Shown here piece after piece: positions 33,401-41,019 of a stretch of 64,000 bases of DNA. The notes below the pieces were generated by a model, which searched no databases, was not told the DNA's origin, and was given only the letters and a program-made list of their open reading frames with translations. Origin of the DNA: Sinonovacula constricta. Taxonomy: Eukaryota > Mollusca > Bivalvia > Cardiida > Solecurtidae. The stretch covers positions 4,150,218 to 4,214,217 of the forward strand of contig CM017560.1 of the NCBI GenBank assembly GCA_007844125.1, given 5' to 3'. Within the stretch, counting starts at the first letter, position 1. Each line of letters begins with the position of its first letter. A program made the translations under genes and the position numbers.

Positions 33401-35670
33401 AATTGGGACCAATTTTTTGTTTGTTTCCAAGCAACAACATGTATATTTCATTATTACGTCAGATCATAAAACCTCGCGAAATGATGTTTATTGCTGTTCT
33501 ACATCTTCATGGAAAACATGTATTTCGTATCCAAGTCACGCTGCATATTGAGCAATGTTCAAACTGACAAAACCACGTGACAACTTAGTTTTCAGTGCAC
33601 GATACATCATCACCCGGGTAATCCGCTCTGACGTCGATATCTATAAATAACAGAAATCCACATCGTGCTTATTTATAGATTTGGAAAGAAAAACAAACAC
33701 ATTAAGAGTGAGCTAGTTCTCGATTAGTACTGCCTTACACTTGAAACAGTGTTCAATATCATTTTTACATTGACTTAAGTGTGAGTAAATGTAGAAAATA
33801 TGTCCATAAACCTCCAAACAGGGATACAACAGTTTCATTTATTTTATATATTCGGATATCACCTTTGAAGCAAAATAAATAAATTATTTAAAGCTTTTAC
33901 TGGCGCGTAACTATTGCCTGCTCGTTGCATTCGTCGTCCTTGGCCGCTACATTGTTGCTTTATAACTGCATTCTGCAAATTGCACTGAAAACATCGGAAT
34001 ACACGTCGCTTTTCATAGAAAAACTCTCACCGAGACATTGACAACAAGCGCGGATTCCAGTCATTACCTCCATTTTTCTCCATTTACAAACCACTCAAGA
34101 CTAGCGCCAGTAATAAACCTAGTTCAATGAACATGCCATAGATTTGGTAATTTTACGGGATAATATGATACTATCAAGGCTCTAATTTCAGTTGAAGCCC
34201 ATTAAGTTATGTCTTCACTGTGAATAGCATGCTCTAAACACCTGTCATAATAGTTCACCGAACAACATTATACCAGTATCTGGCCCACTAGTCTTGGAAT
34301 AACCCTGATACTGTGTTTACGGCTACCATTAAAGTATATATATTAATTTATATTATCATATATTTTTAAATATTTAGAAATGTATCAAAGCGGTGATAGG
34401 GTGAATGACTTAAATGTGGGAAGATCTTCCAGTTGAATTGCGGTCGCAAGTGGATCTACACAGTCTGGGGTCTTTCTCCTTCTAAAAACTGGATGTAGCT
34501 ATAATTATCATATTTGGTCGCTGCGATGTATTTCAAAAACAAAATAAAACAGTGACGATACTAACACGATGATATTAACTTCAGCGACGTCCAGCTATTT
34601 TGAAGGAGAAAGATCCGAAACAAATTTCTGGCTAGAACCACCGAGCACAATACAGGTCTATGGGAAGATATCACATTAATTCCTTCTCCCCGACCGGGAC
34701 GCGATTAGTCCATGCCTCTAACCATGGACTACGGGAACCTCTTATATTTTCCGACTTTATGTCGTTTTCTAACAATGAACCTTGCGCCTCCCGTACAATG
34801 GCAGAAACATACACTTTTGTTTCAATCCACATTATCTGCGCTGTGTCGGCAAAAAAAATCATTAGAAAATCAAATAAAAATTTAGTTTTTGACTTTTAAT
34901 CTATGCCACTTCTTTAATAGAATCTAGTTATAAGCCTGGAGTATAGTGTGATAAGAATTGGGATGGATTGTACATCACATGGTGGCAGGTAGTTGCACAC
35001 ATAGTACGTAGTACTGTACTTACATGAAGAAAAACCGGAAGAAACGCATCCCGATCCTCTGCATGATGGGGCCCAGCGTGCTGCACATGACGTACGAGAA
35101 GCACAGAGCTACCGAGAACCAGAGGTTCAGCTTGGACTCCTGGGCAGCACACGTGACCAGCCTCTTGCCCACTTCCGGTCGGCTCGAACTTGCCATAACC
35201 CCATCGCCTGTAGCTTGCTTACCGCTCCCCGAGCACTTTTGTAGTAGTCGTTGTAACGTACCGGATGTAACTGTACTATACAAGTTATCACCAGAAGTTA
35301 CATTTGACACAGGATAAGTGTTACTAATTGCAGATAGAATACACTGTTTTGTAGGACTAGTAAGGTTAAACCCATGTAGTAAATGTCCATATTGATCCCT
35401 GACACTACTAGTGTTGTTATTGAGGTGTTGGTATCTGATGTCCTTATCTACTAACGACCCTTCGTTAATCAATAGAGGTCCTTCTGTTGTAAGCGCTGGT
35501 TTAAATAATGTAAACCCATCTTCATCAAGGTAGCATTCTCGCAGGTAAAATCCTTCGTCTTTTAAAATGAAAAGTAGAGAATTCCATCCGAATAGTAACC
35601 CGGCGAAGAGGAAGATTTCTGCACAGCACCAAACCGTGCAAGCTTTAGGGAAACGCTGATAAAGTTCCAT
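14782..35670 (-). CDS. SLC43A3-like: SLC43-family major facilitator transporter (SLC43A3/LAT3-like), exons 1-9, 3' end missing
   Basis: Nine exons join in phase to 544 codons: 35670-35024, 28607-28561, 24990-24914, 18523-18431, 17959-17752, 17446-17297, 16992-16891, 16154-15968, 14902-14782. All introns are GT-AG. The family comprises plasma-membrane facilitators: SLC43A1/A2 carry large neutral amino acids and SLC43A3 carries purine nucleobases. Support comes from the N-terminal LLFGWNSLLFILKDEGFY, the degenerate TM2-3 loop GPIMQRIGMR, STITSVFVGLFDCSTVL in exon 4 (like the STIITLYNGAFDSS segment of SLC43A3), SVFSYVTLGT in exon 7, and FPLRSFTLLFGILHSSAG with QYPLF in exon 9. TM1-TM11 are covered. 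The family's usual 490-570 residues imply about 40-50 more, with TM12 and the stop. The TM1-TM2 loop (residues about 41-182) is long, with N-glycosylation sequons near 85, 102 and 123. Substrate is not predictable from sequence; SLC43A3 is the closest match I can recall. Confidence 0.9.
15520..15860 (+). repeat. Dispersed repeat with poly-C junction (family 'GGATCC/CCTAAGC'), copy A, intronic
   Basis: It shares with 32630-32840 and the complement of 20690-21045 a poly-C/G tract next to AGGTAAAAGAGTAGAGCTG, GTGAAAACACGTACAT, and GACTGCTTAGGTCGAAGTTA. A second C tract with (CA)n follows at 15777-15800. It is in intron 8 of the SLC43-like gene. Confidence 0.65.
15968..16154 (-). CDS. SLC43-like gene, exon 8 (TM9-TM10)
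   Basis: The acceptor is ACTTTTACAG. Of two possible donors, GT|GTAAGT (exon end 15968) is chosen because it keeps phase with exon 9. It includes DFRRKRMPIILPLVVTS and EVLYLNFILFTIYRSYLFS, like the QYLTFILQVISRSFLY segment of SLC43A3. Confidence 0.9.
16891..16992 (-). CDS. SLC43-like gene, exon 7 (TM8)
   Basis: The acceptor is ATCTTTTCTAG and the donor is GTCAGA. It reads SHYISVFSYVTLGTIAS then GLLHDWQRRKYL, the second-half equivalent of TM8 and its cytoplasmic DxxxRR-like loop. Confidence 0.9.
   Translation of the reverse strand, partial: KVTTLVCFPTSHLGRLLRLLLRDYCTTGSEENI
17297..17446 (-). CDS. SLC43-like gene, exon 6 (TM7)
   Basis: The acceptor is CCAACCCCAG and the donor is GTATTC; the exon has 150 nt and carries phase 1 in and out. 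It includes PVMSTLLSATYLLHVYWMCA and RFVTFLGFMSVQ, consistent with TM7 in the second half of the carrier. Confidence 0.9.
17752..17959 (-). CDS. SLC43-like gene, exon 5 (TM6 and central cytoplasmic loop)
   Basis: The acceptor is TCGGTTGCAG and the donor is GTAAATG. Residues YEHGISRKYSF align with YEKGISLRASF of SLC43A3, and a hydrophobic segment with CFLLPAERLVPG follows. The rest is a charged Lys/Glu-rich loop, matching the large central loop of MFS carriers. Confidence 0.92.
18431..18523 (-). CDS. SLC43-like gene, exon 4 (TM5)
   Basis: The exon has 31 codons in phase 0 on both sides, acceptor TTAATTCCAG and donor GTATGG. It begins VGFLFPAVQSTITS and continues VFVGLFDCSTVL, aligning with the VGNLFG..RSTxxxLYNGAFDSS block that marks the family. 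Confidence 0.93.
19628..19715 (+). repeat. 22-bp short tandem repeat, 4 units, intronic
   Basis: Four units of ATGACATGACACACATCATC-AC with GGCATG/GACATG variants; upstream and downstream edges add more ACATG motifs. It lies in intron 4... more precisely the intron between exons 3 and 4. Confidence 0.8.
20690..21050 (-). repeat. Dispersed repeat with poly-G/C junctions, copy B, intronic
   Basis: It contains GGGCGGATCCGGAAAATTTG, a G tract, TTCAACTTTATTGCAGTAAA, CCCTAACTTCGACCTAAGCA, and a C-rich end (20983-21030). It runs opposite to copies A and C. The ~120-codon open frame across it is accidental. Confidence 0.65.
22060..24740 (+). mobile_element. Unclassified DNA-transposon remnant with repeated TGTCAACTCCGTTAC termini
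   Basis: A 13-15-base motif (TGTCAACTCCGTTAC and close variants) occurs at 22064, 22220, 24345, 24364 and 24383, and inverted at 22260-22274 and 24716-24730. The left-most and right-most copies face each other as short inverted ends. The interior has a broken open frame beginning MPKSDKERMADYIRHTREN (ATG at 22506) and, after frame changes, LEKQKIVQKCLANALPSTPK (about 22700-22760). No transposase superfamily could be assigned. It lies in the intron between exons 4 and 3 of the SLC43-like gene, ending about 175 bp from exon 3. Confidence 0.6.
24914..24990 (-). CDS. SLC43-like gene, exon 3 (TM4)
   Basis: The acceptor is TATATTTCAG at 25000-24991 and the donor is GTGAGT at 24913-24908. The reading VVPWLVCPGLCF then GLSGMAFYASNLH matches the SPWLxFPGL...GGxxxxxTNLQ pattern of SLC43 TM4. 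The acceptor is itself the first unit of a 65-bp minisatellite that extends into intron 2. Confidence 0.9.
24984..25830 (-). repeat. 65-bp minisatellite (about 13 units) containing copies of the exon-3 splice acceptor
   Basis: Units recur every 65 bp with ACCACTGAAATATA at about 24987, 25051, 25117, 25182, 25248, 25312, 25376, 25442, 25507, 25572, 25637, 25702 and 25767. Read on the coding (minus) strand each unit has GTATATCGTGTATATTTCAG followed by TGGTRCC. The left-most unit is the real acceptor of exon 3. In the other units that I read, the sequence after the acceptor runs TGGTRCCGTARAYGG, which gives a stop two codons after the Val in the SLC43 frame. Confidence 0.93.
25831..26660 (-). 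repeat. Degenerate continuation of the 65-bp minisatellite
   Basis: Diverged units (GGCACCATTGACCTATACA, GGCATACATACATGT, AATAGCAATGCT) follow at roughly 60-70-bp spacing up to about 26650, with some insertions. The divergence gradient suggests older units here and younger, homogenised units next to exon 3. Confidence 0.7.
27363..27433 (+). repeat. (GA)n microsatellite
   Basis: About 35 GA dinucleotides, followed by a G/A-rich tail to about 27485. Confidence 0.97.
28379..28411 (+). repeat. (GGGGGT)n microsatellite
   Basis: Five tandem GGGGGT-like hexamers, intronic; G-runs of this spacing could form a G-quadruplex (inference). Confidence 0.9.
28561..28607 (-). CDS. SLC43-like gene, exon 2 (47 nt, TM3)
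   Basis: The acceptor is TTTTTCACAG and the donor is GTAAGTAG. In phase with exon 1 it reads LLFVVGCMCLAFASP, the hydrophobic TM3 followed by the conserved Ala-Ser-Pro turn. It leaves one base (G) for exon 3. Confidence 0.88.
31036..31210 (-). mobile_element. tRNA-derived SINE fragment (family S1)
   Basis: On the minus strand a B-box-like GGGTTCGAAAG (about 31184-31194) is followed by a body (CCGGTGTATGGGTAAATG, GCAGCACTATATCTGC) that matches the copy at 63640-63895. It is diverged and lacks a clear tail. Confidence 0.6.
32630..32940 (+). repeat. Dispersed repeat copies C and D with GT and G tracts
   Basis: GATCCAGAGG then (GT)n and a 14-G run (to about 32712) precede AGGTAAAAGGGTAGAGTTG and GACTGCTTAGGTCGAAGTTA (to about 32814). 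After a second GT/GC tract (32827-32893), AACCCTAACTTCGACCTAAG, the inverted core, starts a second copy. The two facing copies around the GT tract form an imperfect inverted repeat. Confidence 0.65.
33386..33650 (+). mobile_element. TTAA-type MITE copy 3
   Basis: TTAA at 33382-33385 precedes AGGTGTTATCTCGAAAATTG. The family core follows with GATGTTTATTGCTGTTC, CATGTATTTCGTATCC, AAACCACGTGACAAC and CGCTCTGACGTCGATATC. Confidence 0.75.
34200..34330 (-). mobile_element. SINE S1 fragment
   Basis: The body segment CTTCACTGTGAATAGCATGC, then CCTGTCATAATAG and TATCTGGCCCACTAGTC, parallels 63700-63800. Neither head nor tail is preserved. Confidence 0.5.
35024..35670 (-). CDS. SLC43-like gene, exon 1 (start codon, TM1, long loop, TM2)
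   Basis: ATG at 35670-35668 opens the only long frame. TM1 is about residues 17-37 and TM2 about 183-202. The exon ends with CTTCAT before the donor GTAAGT at 35023-35018, leaving two bases (AT) that the next exon completes to ATG. The 140-residue loop between TM1 and TM2 is Ser/Thr-rich with three likely N-glycosylation sequons and several cysteines. A 6.4-kb intron follows. Confidence 0.92.
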
Positions 35671-38330
35671 TGCTACAAGTCGGTTTAAACAGCCTTTATA
35701 TATTTATTGATGTACTTATAGATGGTTATTCATCCTTGCAGTTATATGATGTTTTGAGTAAATGTCTAACTTGTTATCCAACCTGTGAATAAAGACGATG
35801 CGGTATGTGATCTCATCCGCTACACCCACATTAAAGCAACTTGGTCGCAGTTAGTCAAACTGATTAAGTATTGAAATTTGTATCCATAATAAACGAACAT
35901 ATAACCATAATGAAAAGATTATATGCGTTTACTTTGTTTTGTTTTTGCTATTTTAATATTTCAAACAGTTTCAGATCGACATCAAAATGCATATGTCCCT
36001 GAGACAATATAAGCCCTGTGTAAACGTCATTCATAAATATTGCAGAGATTAGCTCGATATGGACTCAGCGCTTTAATCAGATTCCATCTCCAATAGAGCA
36101 TTCAGTCGCTAAATTTTCTTTCTTGTTTCACTGGCTAGCACATTTACGGATCCTAAATGTATCGACAACAAACTTTCTTCAAGTAATATTTTTAAGCAAC
36201 ATCCAACTTAAAACTGTCACCAAGAGGGTAAAATAATTTGTCTAAGAAGATTATGACGGCTAAAATAGATATTTAATGTAAGGTTTTGTGGTTCTTTGTG
36301 CTATGTTCTTACAAAAAGACATTCCTTTCAATGTGATACCCGGCCTTTTGAGCCAGAAATCAAACCAAAGATGAGGCAAACAATGTATGAAGTGACTTGA
36401 AAGGTCATACTTAGAACTGTATGCTAAAGTCACAGATGTGTATGAAAGATGCCTTATAACACGACAAACATGAGCTCAGTGTCTGCATTCGCAGCAAAGT
36501 TAGATTCTTTCCGAACCAACACCAGAAGTTTGGAATCGCCTGGGCACAAACCCATTGATAAAGTAATAATAATATCAATTTTCAGATCGTAAAAGTGCTA
36601 ATGAACACTATTTCACATTGTTAAATTGATAATTAAAACTTTAAATGAATTTGAATTCAAATTAAACGGAAATCCCGACTGTTTACTAAAAATAGATTAG
36701 TTAATGATGACAAGTCATATTACGTATTTCATTACTCTTACAATCTCATTGAAGATGTGAATCATACCGTCTTAACTTAAGCATCGTAATTCCCAAACAC
36801 AATGACATGCTTACAGTATTACATAGATAACATCGAATGCACCTTGCGTTCAAAGCGAATCGCGTACGATGTTGTCGCTAATGTTATGGTACGATTGTTT
36901 TCTCGTCACGATCTTCGAATCGTTAGCTGGTACTGTTAGCGCTACGTTCTTCAGTAGTCTCTGTTAGCTACTGTTCGCACGTTAGCGAACGTTTGCTTCT
37001 ACTGGACGCACGCTACTTTTAATTCTCTCATGAGTGCACACTTACAGCAGTTGCCTGTAGCATTTATGCATGTAACAGATGTATAATATAGATTGTAGTA
37101 TCGTGGGCTCTGTAAAGGAAGAATAACCTCGACCCACGTTGGTATTCCGTAATCAATGAACGTATGAAACATTTGACATTTGGTGTTATCTTGGCTTAGG
37201 CATAAGGACTCATGGATGAACATCAAAATTACTATGTTTCATATTAACGCGTTTGATTCAATGGTACTTGTTTATCATTTATATTCACTAAGCAGAACAT
37301 TTCCTTTCATTTTAGCTCGATTACATGTAGACGATTTTCAATGTAGTTACCGCGCCATGATCTTATAATATAATTATATTAAGATCATTTAGATAAGTAC
37401 TTTACCTTCTTGTCTTAGCACAGAATATCAAACCACCACAAACAGAACATAACACTGATGTAAAGAACCGTATCACTTGGTGTCCTGCTCCCCCCAGGTA
37501 ACTCGCCACACTGTGGTACTTTACCTATTAGATAGTTCACACTGAAGCAACACTGGTATACACTCAACGACAACAAGTGCGCAGTTAAACCTAAATAATG
37601 GACACCGTTTACCAGCGATATAAAGATTAACGTGTTAACATTGCAGATATCAACAAATATTTCAACAAATACATATATTTTATATCGTGGTTTAATCGAC
37701 CAGTCTACTTGACTCTCGGTGATTATCTCGGTGATTATGCCAGTCTACTTGTATCTCGGTGTACTAAACAATTAAAATGGTTGATACACATAAACACTAC
37801 ATGTATAAGTCGTAGAGCGTGACGGAGTGTCTATGAGTAGAATGAAAACGACAACATACAGCAACAGCTTCGTTTGAAGTAGTTCCGCTTCCATTGCCAT
37901 TCTTAATCGTTCGCCTTTTTCCGTACGCGTCTATTTTTTAAAATAATTGCCGAGGTGTTCCGATTGTTTTAATCCACTTATTAAGGGTCTACATAAAGTT
38001 CGTGGCATACATTTACTCATGCATAAAACGATAAAGGTCTATTTATAAACGCAATCAAGTATACGATTGAGAGACATCAACGTACAGTGTAGCTTATATG
38101 AAAGTAGATACCCGATAAAGGACCACTTATATACAAGTATGTATACGGATGCATAGATCGCAAAAAAATCCATTGATTTACGGGCGTATCTAGGATTTTA
38201 ACTTAGAAAATGGCGTGATTTTACTGTTTGTTTTAAAAGTGATATTGGACAATTTAGACCATTTTATTCTTTGCAACCAATAAATTATAGTTACCCGAAA
38301 AGATAAGGAGAAAGGCGGTGTATTGATGCA
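35671..38330. other. Upstream of the SLC43-like gene; no gene seen
   Basis: AT-rich sequence that should contain the promoter and any 5' untranslated exons of the minus-strand gene; no motif decides their positions. Around 36870-37015 there is a local cluster of GTTAGC/TTCGC words (for example CACGTTAGCGAACG), of unknown meaning. Confidence 0.4.
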
Positions 38331-38389
38331 CTACATTTACACCCGTGAGAATAGTAAAGAATAACCCTCACTTAAAAATACAAAAACAA

Positions 38390-38515
38390 ATGTATTTTCT
38401 GTCCCAGCAACGCTGCACAATTAGCTATGTTTAAACCACGTGGCCGCTTACTTTTAAGAGCACTTGACCTGATTTTCAGGGTAATCAACTCTGTCGTCGA
38501 AATCTATTTTAGCCT
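38390..38515 (+). mobile_element. TTAA-type MITE copy 4 (fragment)
   Basis: Contains ATGTATTTTCTGTCCCAGC, ACGCTGCACAATTAGCTATG, AAACCACGTGGCCGC and AATCAACTCTGTCGTCGAAA, matching the middle and right part of the family. Ends are not recognisable. Confidence 0.6.
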
Positions 38516-38869
38516 TACTCCAATCTTTTTTTCACGATTTTACCTGTCTACGATCGAAGTAATGCAATAAACAGCTTTTACTTAACCAATAGTTAAATTT
38601 TATGCAGCAATTATGTGCACGGGTAAGATGCTGTTATTTGTATAAGAGATAAGTAAACTCTCGGATACCCTCTTTAAACGTTTGTTATGTGGAAAATGTA
38701 TGTTTCACGACCTTCTTATATAAAAGTTGTGTTTCAGAGTAAACCGCATAATTGTACACTTACAAGAACACATTTTTTAACAAAAGGAATGCCTTAGGCC
38801 CATCTCGGTATAAATTTGTTTATTTCTAATCTATACACATTTATAGAGATATACAAGCTAGTCCAAAGG

Positions 38870-39480
38870 ACGGCTATATTCCGCCTCATAGATTGACGGT
38901 CAAAGTGAAAGAAACATTAAAGTTAAATGAAAACACCTTTCAGGAATGAGGAGGCGGACGAAAAATCAATGGTTCAAACATTTCAAATCTTTAATTCGGA
39001 TCTTGCCTTTTTGCCGGAATAGTTGGGACATGGGTTCTTCATATCGTCGAATATTTGACTAAAGTTTAATGAAAATCGGTCAAGTATTGTTAACACGACA
39101 TGAAAGGGACCAAAATCTAAAGGTTCAAACTATTTTTTACTCAATTGTGACTTCGATCCAGCGACTTTTACCTTGGTAGTTGGGACATGGATTTCGCAAA
39201 TCATCTGGTTGAGACCAACATTCGACCAAATGTACAGGTCCTGTTGTTTAGGAGATATAAAGACGAGACGAAATGATAAGTCTATATGGCTGTCCATTAG
39301 ATGAGATCTTGACCTGAGTCGGCTTAACTTGGATTGGGTTTCTGCACATTGTCTTAGGAAGGTAAACATGCGACTAAAGTGTAATAAAACGCTGGTACAG
39401 GAAATATCGAGCGGACAGAAAAAAAACAAACTCGGTTTAAACTTTTTACATTCAGTTGAAATATTGGTCTAGAGCCGGTA
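38870..39480. repeat. Degenerate tandem repeat, about three units of roughly 180-200 bp
   Basis: Recurring pieces are GGTTCAAAC(A/T)TTT, TTCGATC or TTCGGATC, then GTAGTTGGGACATGG (39018-39033 and 39176-39191) and ATTTGAC/ATTCGAC. The minus-strand 99-codon frame here is accidental. Confidence 0.5.
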
Positions 39481-39551
39481 TGATGACACTAGGTTCTGCA
39501 TTCGTCTTATTGAGCAGAACATTTTAGTAATATCGTTTAAGTTCGTCTTAA

Positions 39552-39909
39552 AGGTGCTATCCGAGAGATTGCCTATGTCAAATTCATGTTACAATACTGT
39601 ACCACATCTTTGGGGAATTAGGGTATAATTTCTGCATAAACTCACACTTTAGTAGAAGTACCCAGATGACGATAAAACATAGTCACAAAAGTCAGTTGTC
39701 ACGTGGTTTTCTTAGTTAAAAATAGCTATCTCTGCAGCGTTTCTCAGGTAAAACCTGTTTGCAATGAGAAATTGGGATTTGTGTTTCACTGTTTACACAC
39801 TGTTCTAAGGCATCAATGAGCAGCATTTTGCAGGATCCTTTCAGGTAACAATCACTTATTTAGCTATTTGAGAAAAAAATAGTTTGATCCAAACTTTCGG
39901 ATAGCACCT
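39552..39909 (-). mobile_element. TTAA-type MITE copy 5, both ends intact
   Basis: This 358-bp element has inverted ends AGGTGCTATCCGA (39552-39564) and its exact complement TCGGATAGCACCT (39897-39909), flanked by TTAA at 39548-39551 and 39910-39913. The interior includes TTGTCACGTGGTTTTC, CAGCATTTTGCAGGATCC and TTTCAGGTAAC. TTAA duplication is typical of piggyBac-type elements; no transposase is present, so it is non-autonomous. Confidence 0.85.
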
Positions 39910-39920
39910 TTAATATGAGA

Positions 39921-40230
39921 GACCGACCACAATAGCTCAAGCGGTAGAGCGTCGGCTTGCGGATCGGGAGGTCGCGGGTTCAAACCCCGGTCGGGTTAAA
40001 CCAAAGACTTTAAAGATGGTAGTAGTGGCTTCCCTTCTAACGCTCGGGGCTAAGGGGACAGCATTACGTATGACTCGTCGGTATCAGTATAATGGACCGG
40101 CCGGGTCCAGTCCCTGGGCCCCTCATAGGTGCCCCTGTGCTATAATGATAGAAATGTCGCTGCACAGTATCGGCAAAAATACCAGCAAATCCCATCTCAT
40201 CCCATCCCTTTTAATAAGATACAGAGCAGA
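39921..40230 (+). mobile_element. tRNA-derived SINE (family S2)
   Basis: The head has an A-box-like TAGCTCAAGCGGTAGAGC (39933-39950) and a B-box-like GGGTTCAAACCCC (39976-39988), the internal RNA polymerase III promoter. It does not fold into a clean tRNA: the acceptor and anticodon stems are imperfect. A non-tRNA body runs to about 40230. It abuts MITE copy 5. Confidence 0.75.
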
Positions 40231-40349
40231 CACGAAATCAGCTGTCGAAACTATTGGCCAGTCGAAACTATTGGCCATGACTTTGGTTTAAGTAAAGCCT
40301 GTTTATAGAATTACCCTAATAATTCGACAGTACAGATAGTGAAATCTGT

Positions 40350-40629
40350 GAACCTTTGCTAAAATAGATATTGACGTCAAAGCAGATAACCCGGCTGATG
40401 AACTTACGTAATCTCAAAAGTAACTGATCAAGTGGTTTTCTAAGATTAAGAAAAGCTAATTGTGAAGTGTGGCTCAGGTAGAAGATACACTTTTTAATGA
40501 CGAGTGTGATGTTATACTGCACATTTCGCATAGATGTAATACACAGCATTTCGCGGAATCTTTTCAGGTAAAAAGAATGCATATGGTCTTTGAGAAAAAA
40601 TACCTTGTCCAAACTGTCAGACACCACAT
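40350..40629 (-). mobile_element. TTAA-type MITE copy 6
   Basis: Contains TATTGACGTCAAAGCAGATA, AAGTGGTTTTCTAAG, GTGTGGCTCAGGTAG, AGCATTTCGCGGAATC and ends TGTCAGACACCACAT before TTAA (40630-40633). Confidence 0.7.
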
Positions 40630-40729
40630 TTAATAAAGATTTTGAACACTTACTGAGTTGATAGACACTAACAATCGCGAATAAAAATGCTCCAATCCAT
40701 TCTTCCCATATCTATAAATAAACACAATG

Positions 40730-41015
40730 GAAACTTCAGCTAAAAATAGATATCACCGATATCAGGATAAATTACCAGGAAAATGATTTAACGTGATTTC
40801 AAAAGTAAGAAGTCAGGTGGTTTTCTGAAACAGAAAATAGTTAACATTGTCAGCATGGCTCATATCGGAAGTACATCTTTGCTTTAACGAGTGAGGTCTT
40901 TGAAAATTTCACTTTGATTTAGGACATCAATAAACAGCATTTCGCGTGATCTTTTATTAATAATTGATATGGATGTTTGAGGAAATAATCCGATCCTAAC
41001 TGTCGGGCACAACCT
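40730..41015 (-). mobile_element. TTAA-type MITE copy 7
   Basis: Contains AAAATAGATATCACCG, AGGTGGTTTTCTGAAAC, AGCATGGCTCATATCG, CAGCATTTCGCGTGATC and ends GTCGGGCACAACCT before TTAA (41016-41019). Two copies this close suggest preferred insertion or local duplication. Confidence 0.7.
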
Positions 41016-41019
41016 TTAA

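Larger units (their letters stand above)
28608..35023. other. SLC43 intron 1; repeats but no exon seen
   Basis: AT-rich intron of 6.4 kb. It contains SINE fragments (31036-31210, 34200-34330), dispersed repeat copies C/D (32630-32940) and one MITE copy (33386-33650). The remainder is unique sequence. A short inverted pair (GGTCTTTCTCCTTC near 34470 and GAAGGAGAAAGATCC near 34603) was also noted. Confidence 0.5.

Noticed and set aside
39921..39997. Functional tRNA gene
   Set aside because: A and B boxes are present, but the acceptor, anticodon and T stems do not pair cleanly and a SINE body follows without a poly-T stop; better explained as a SINE head.
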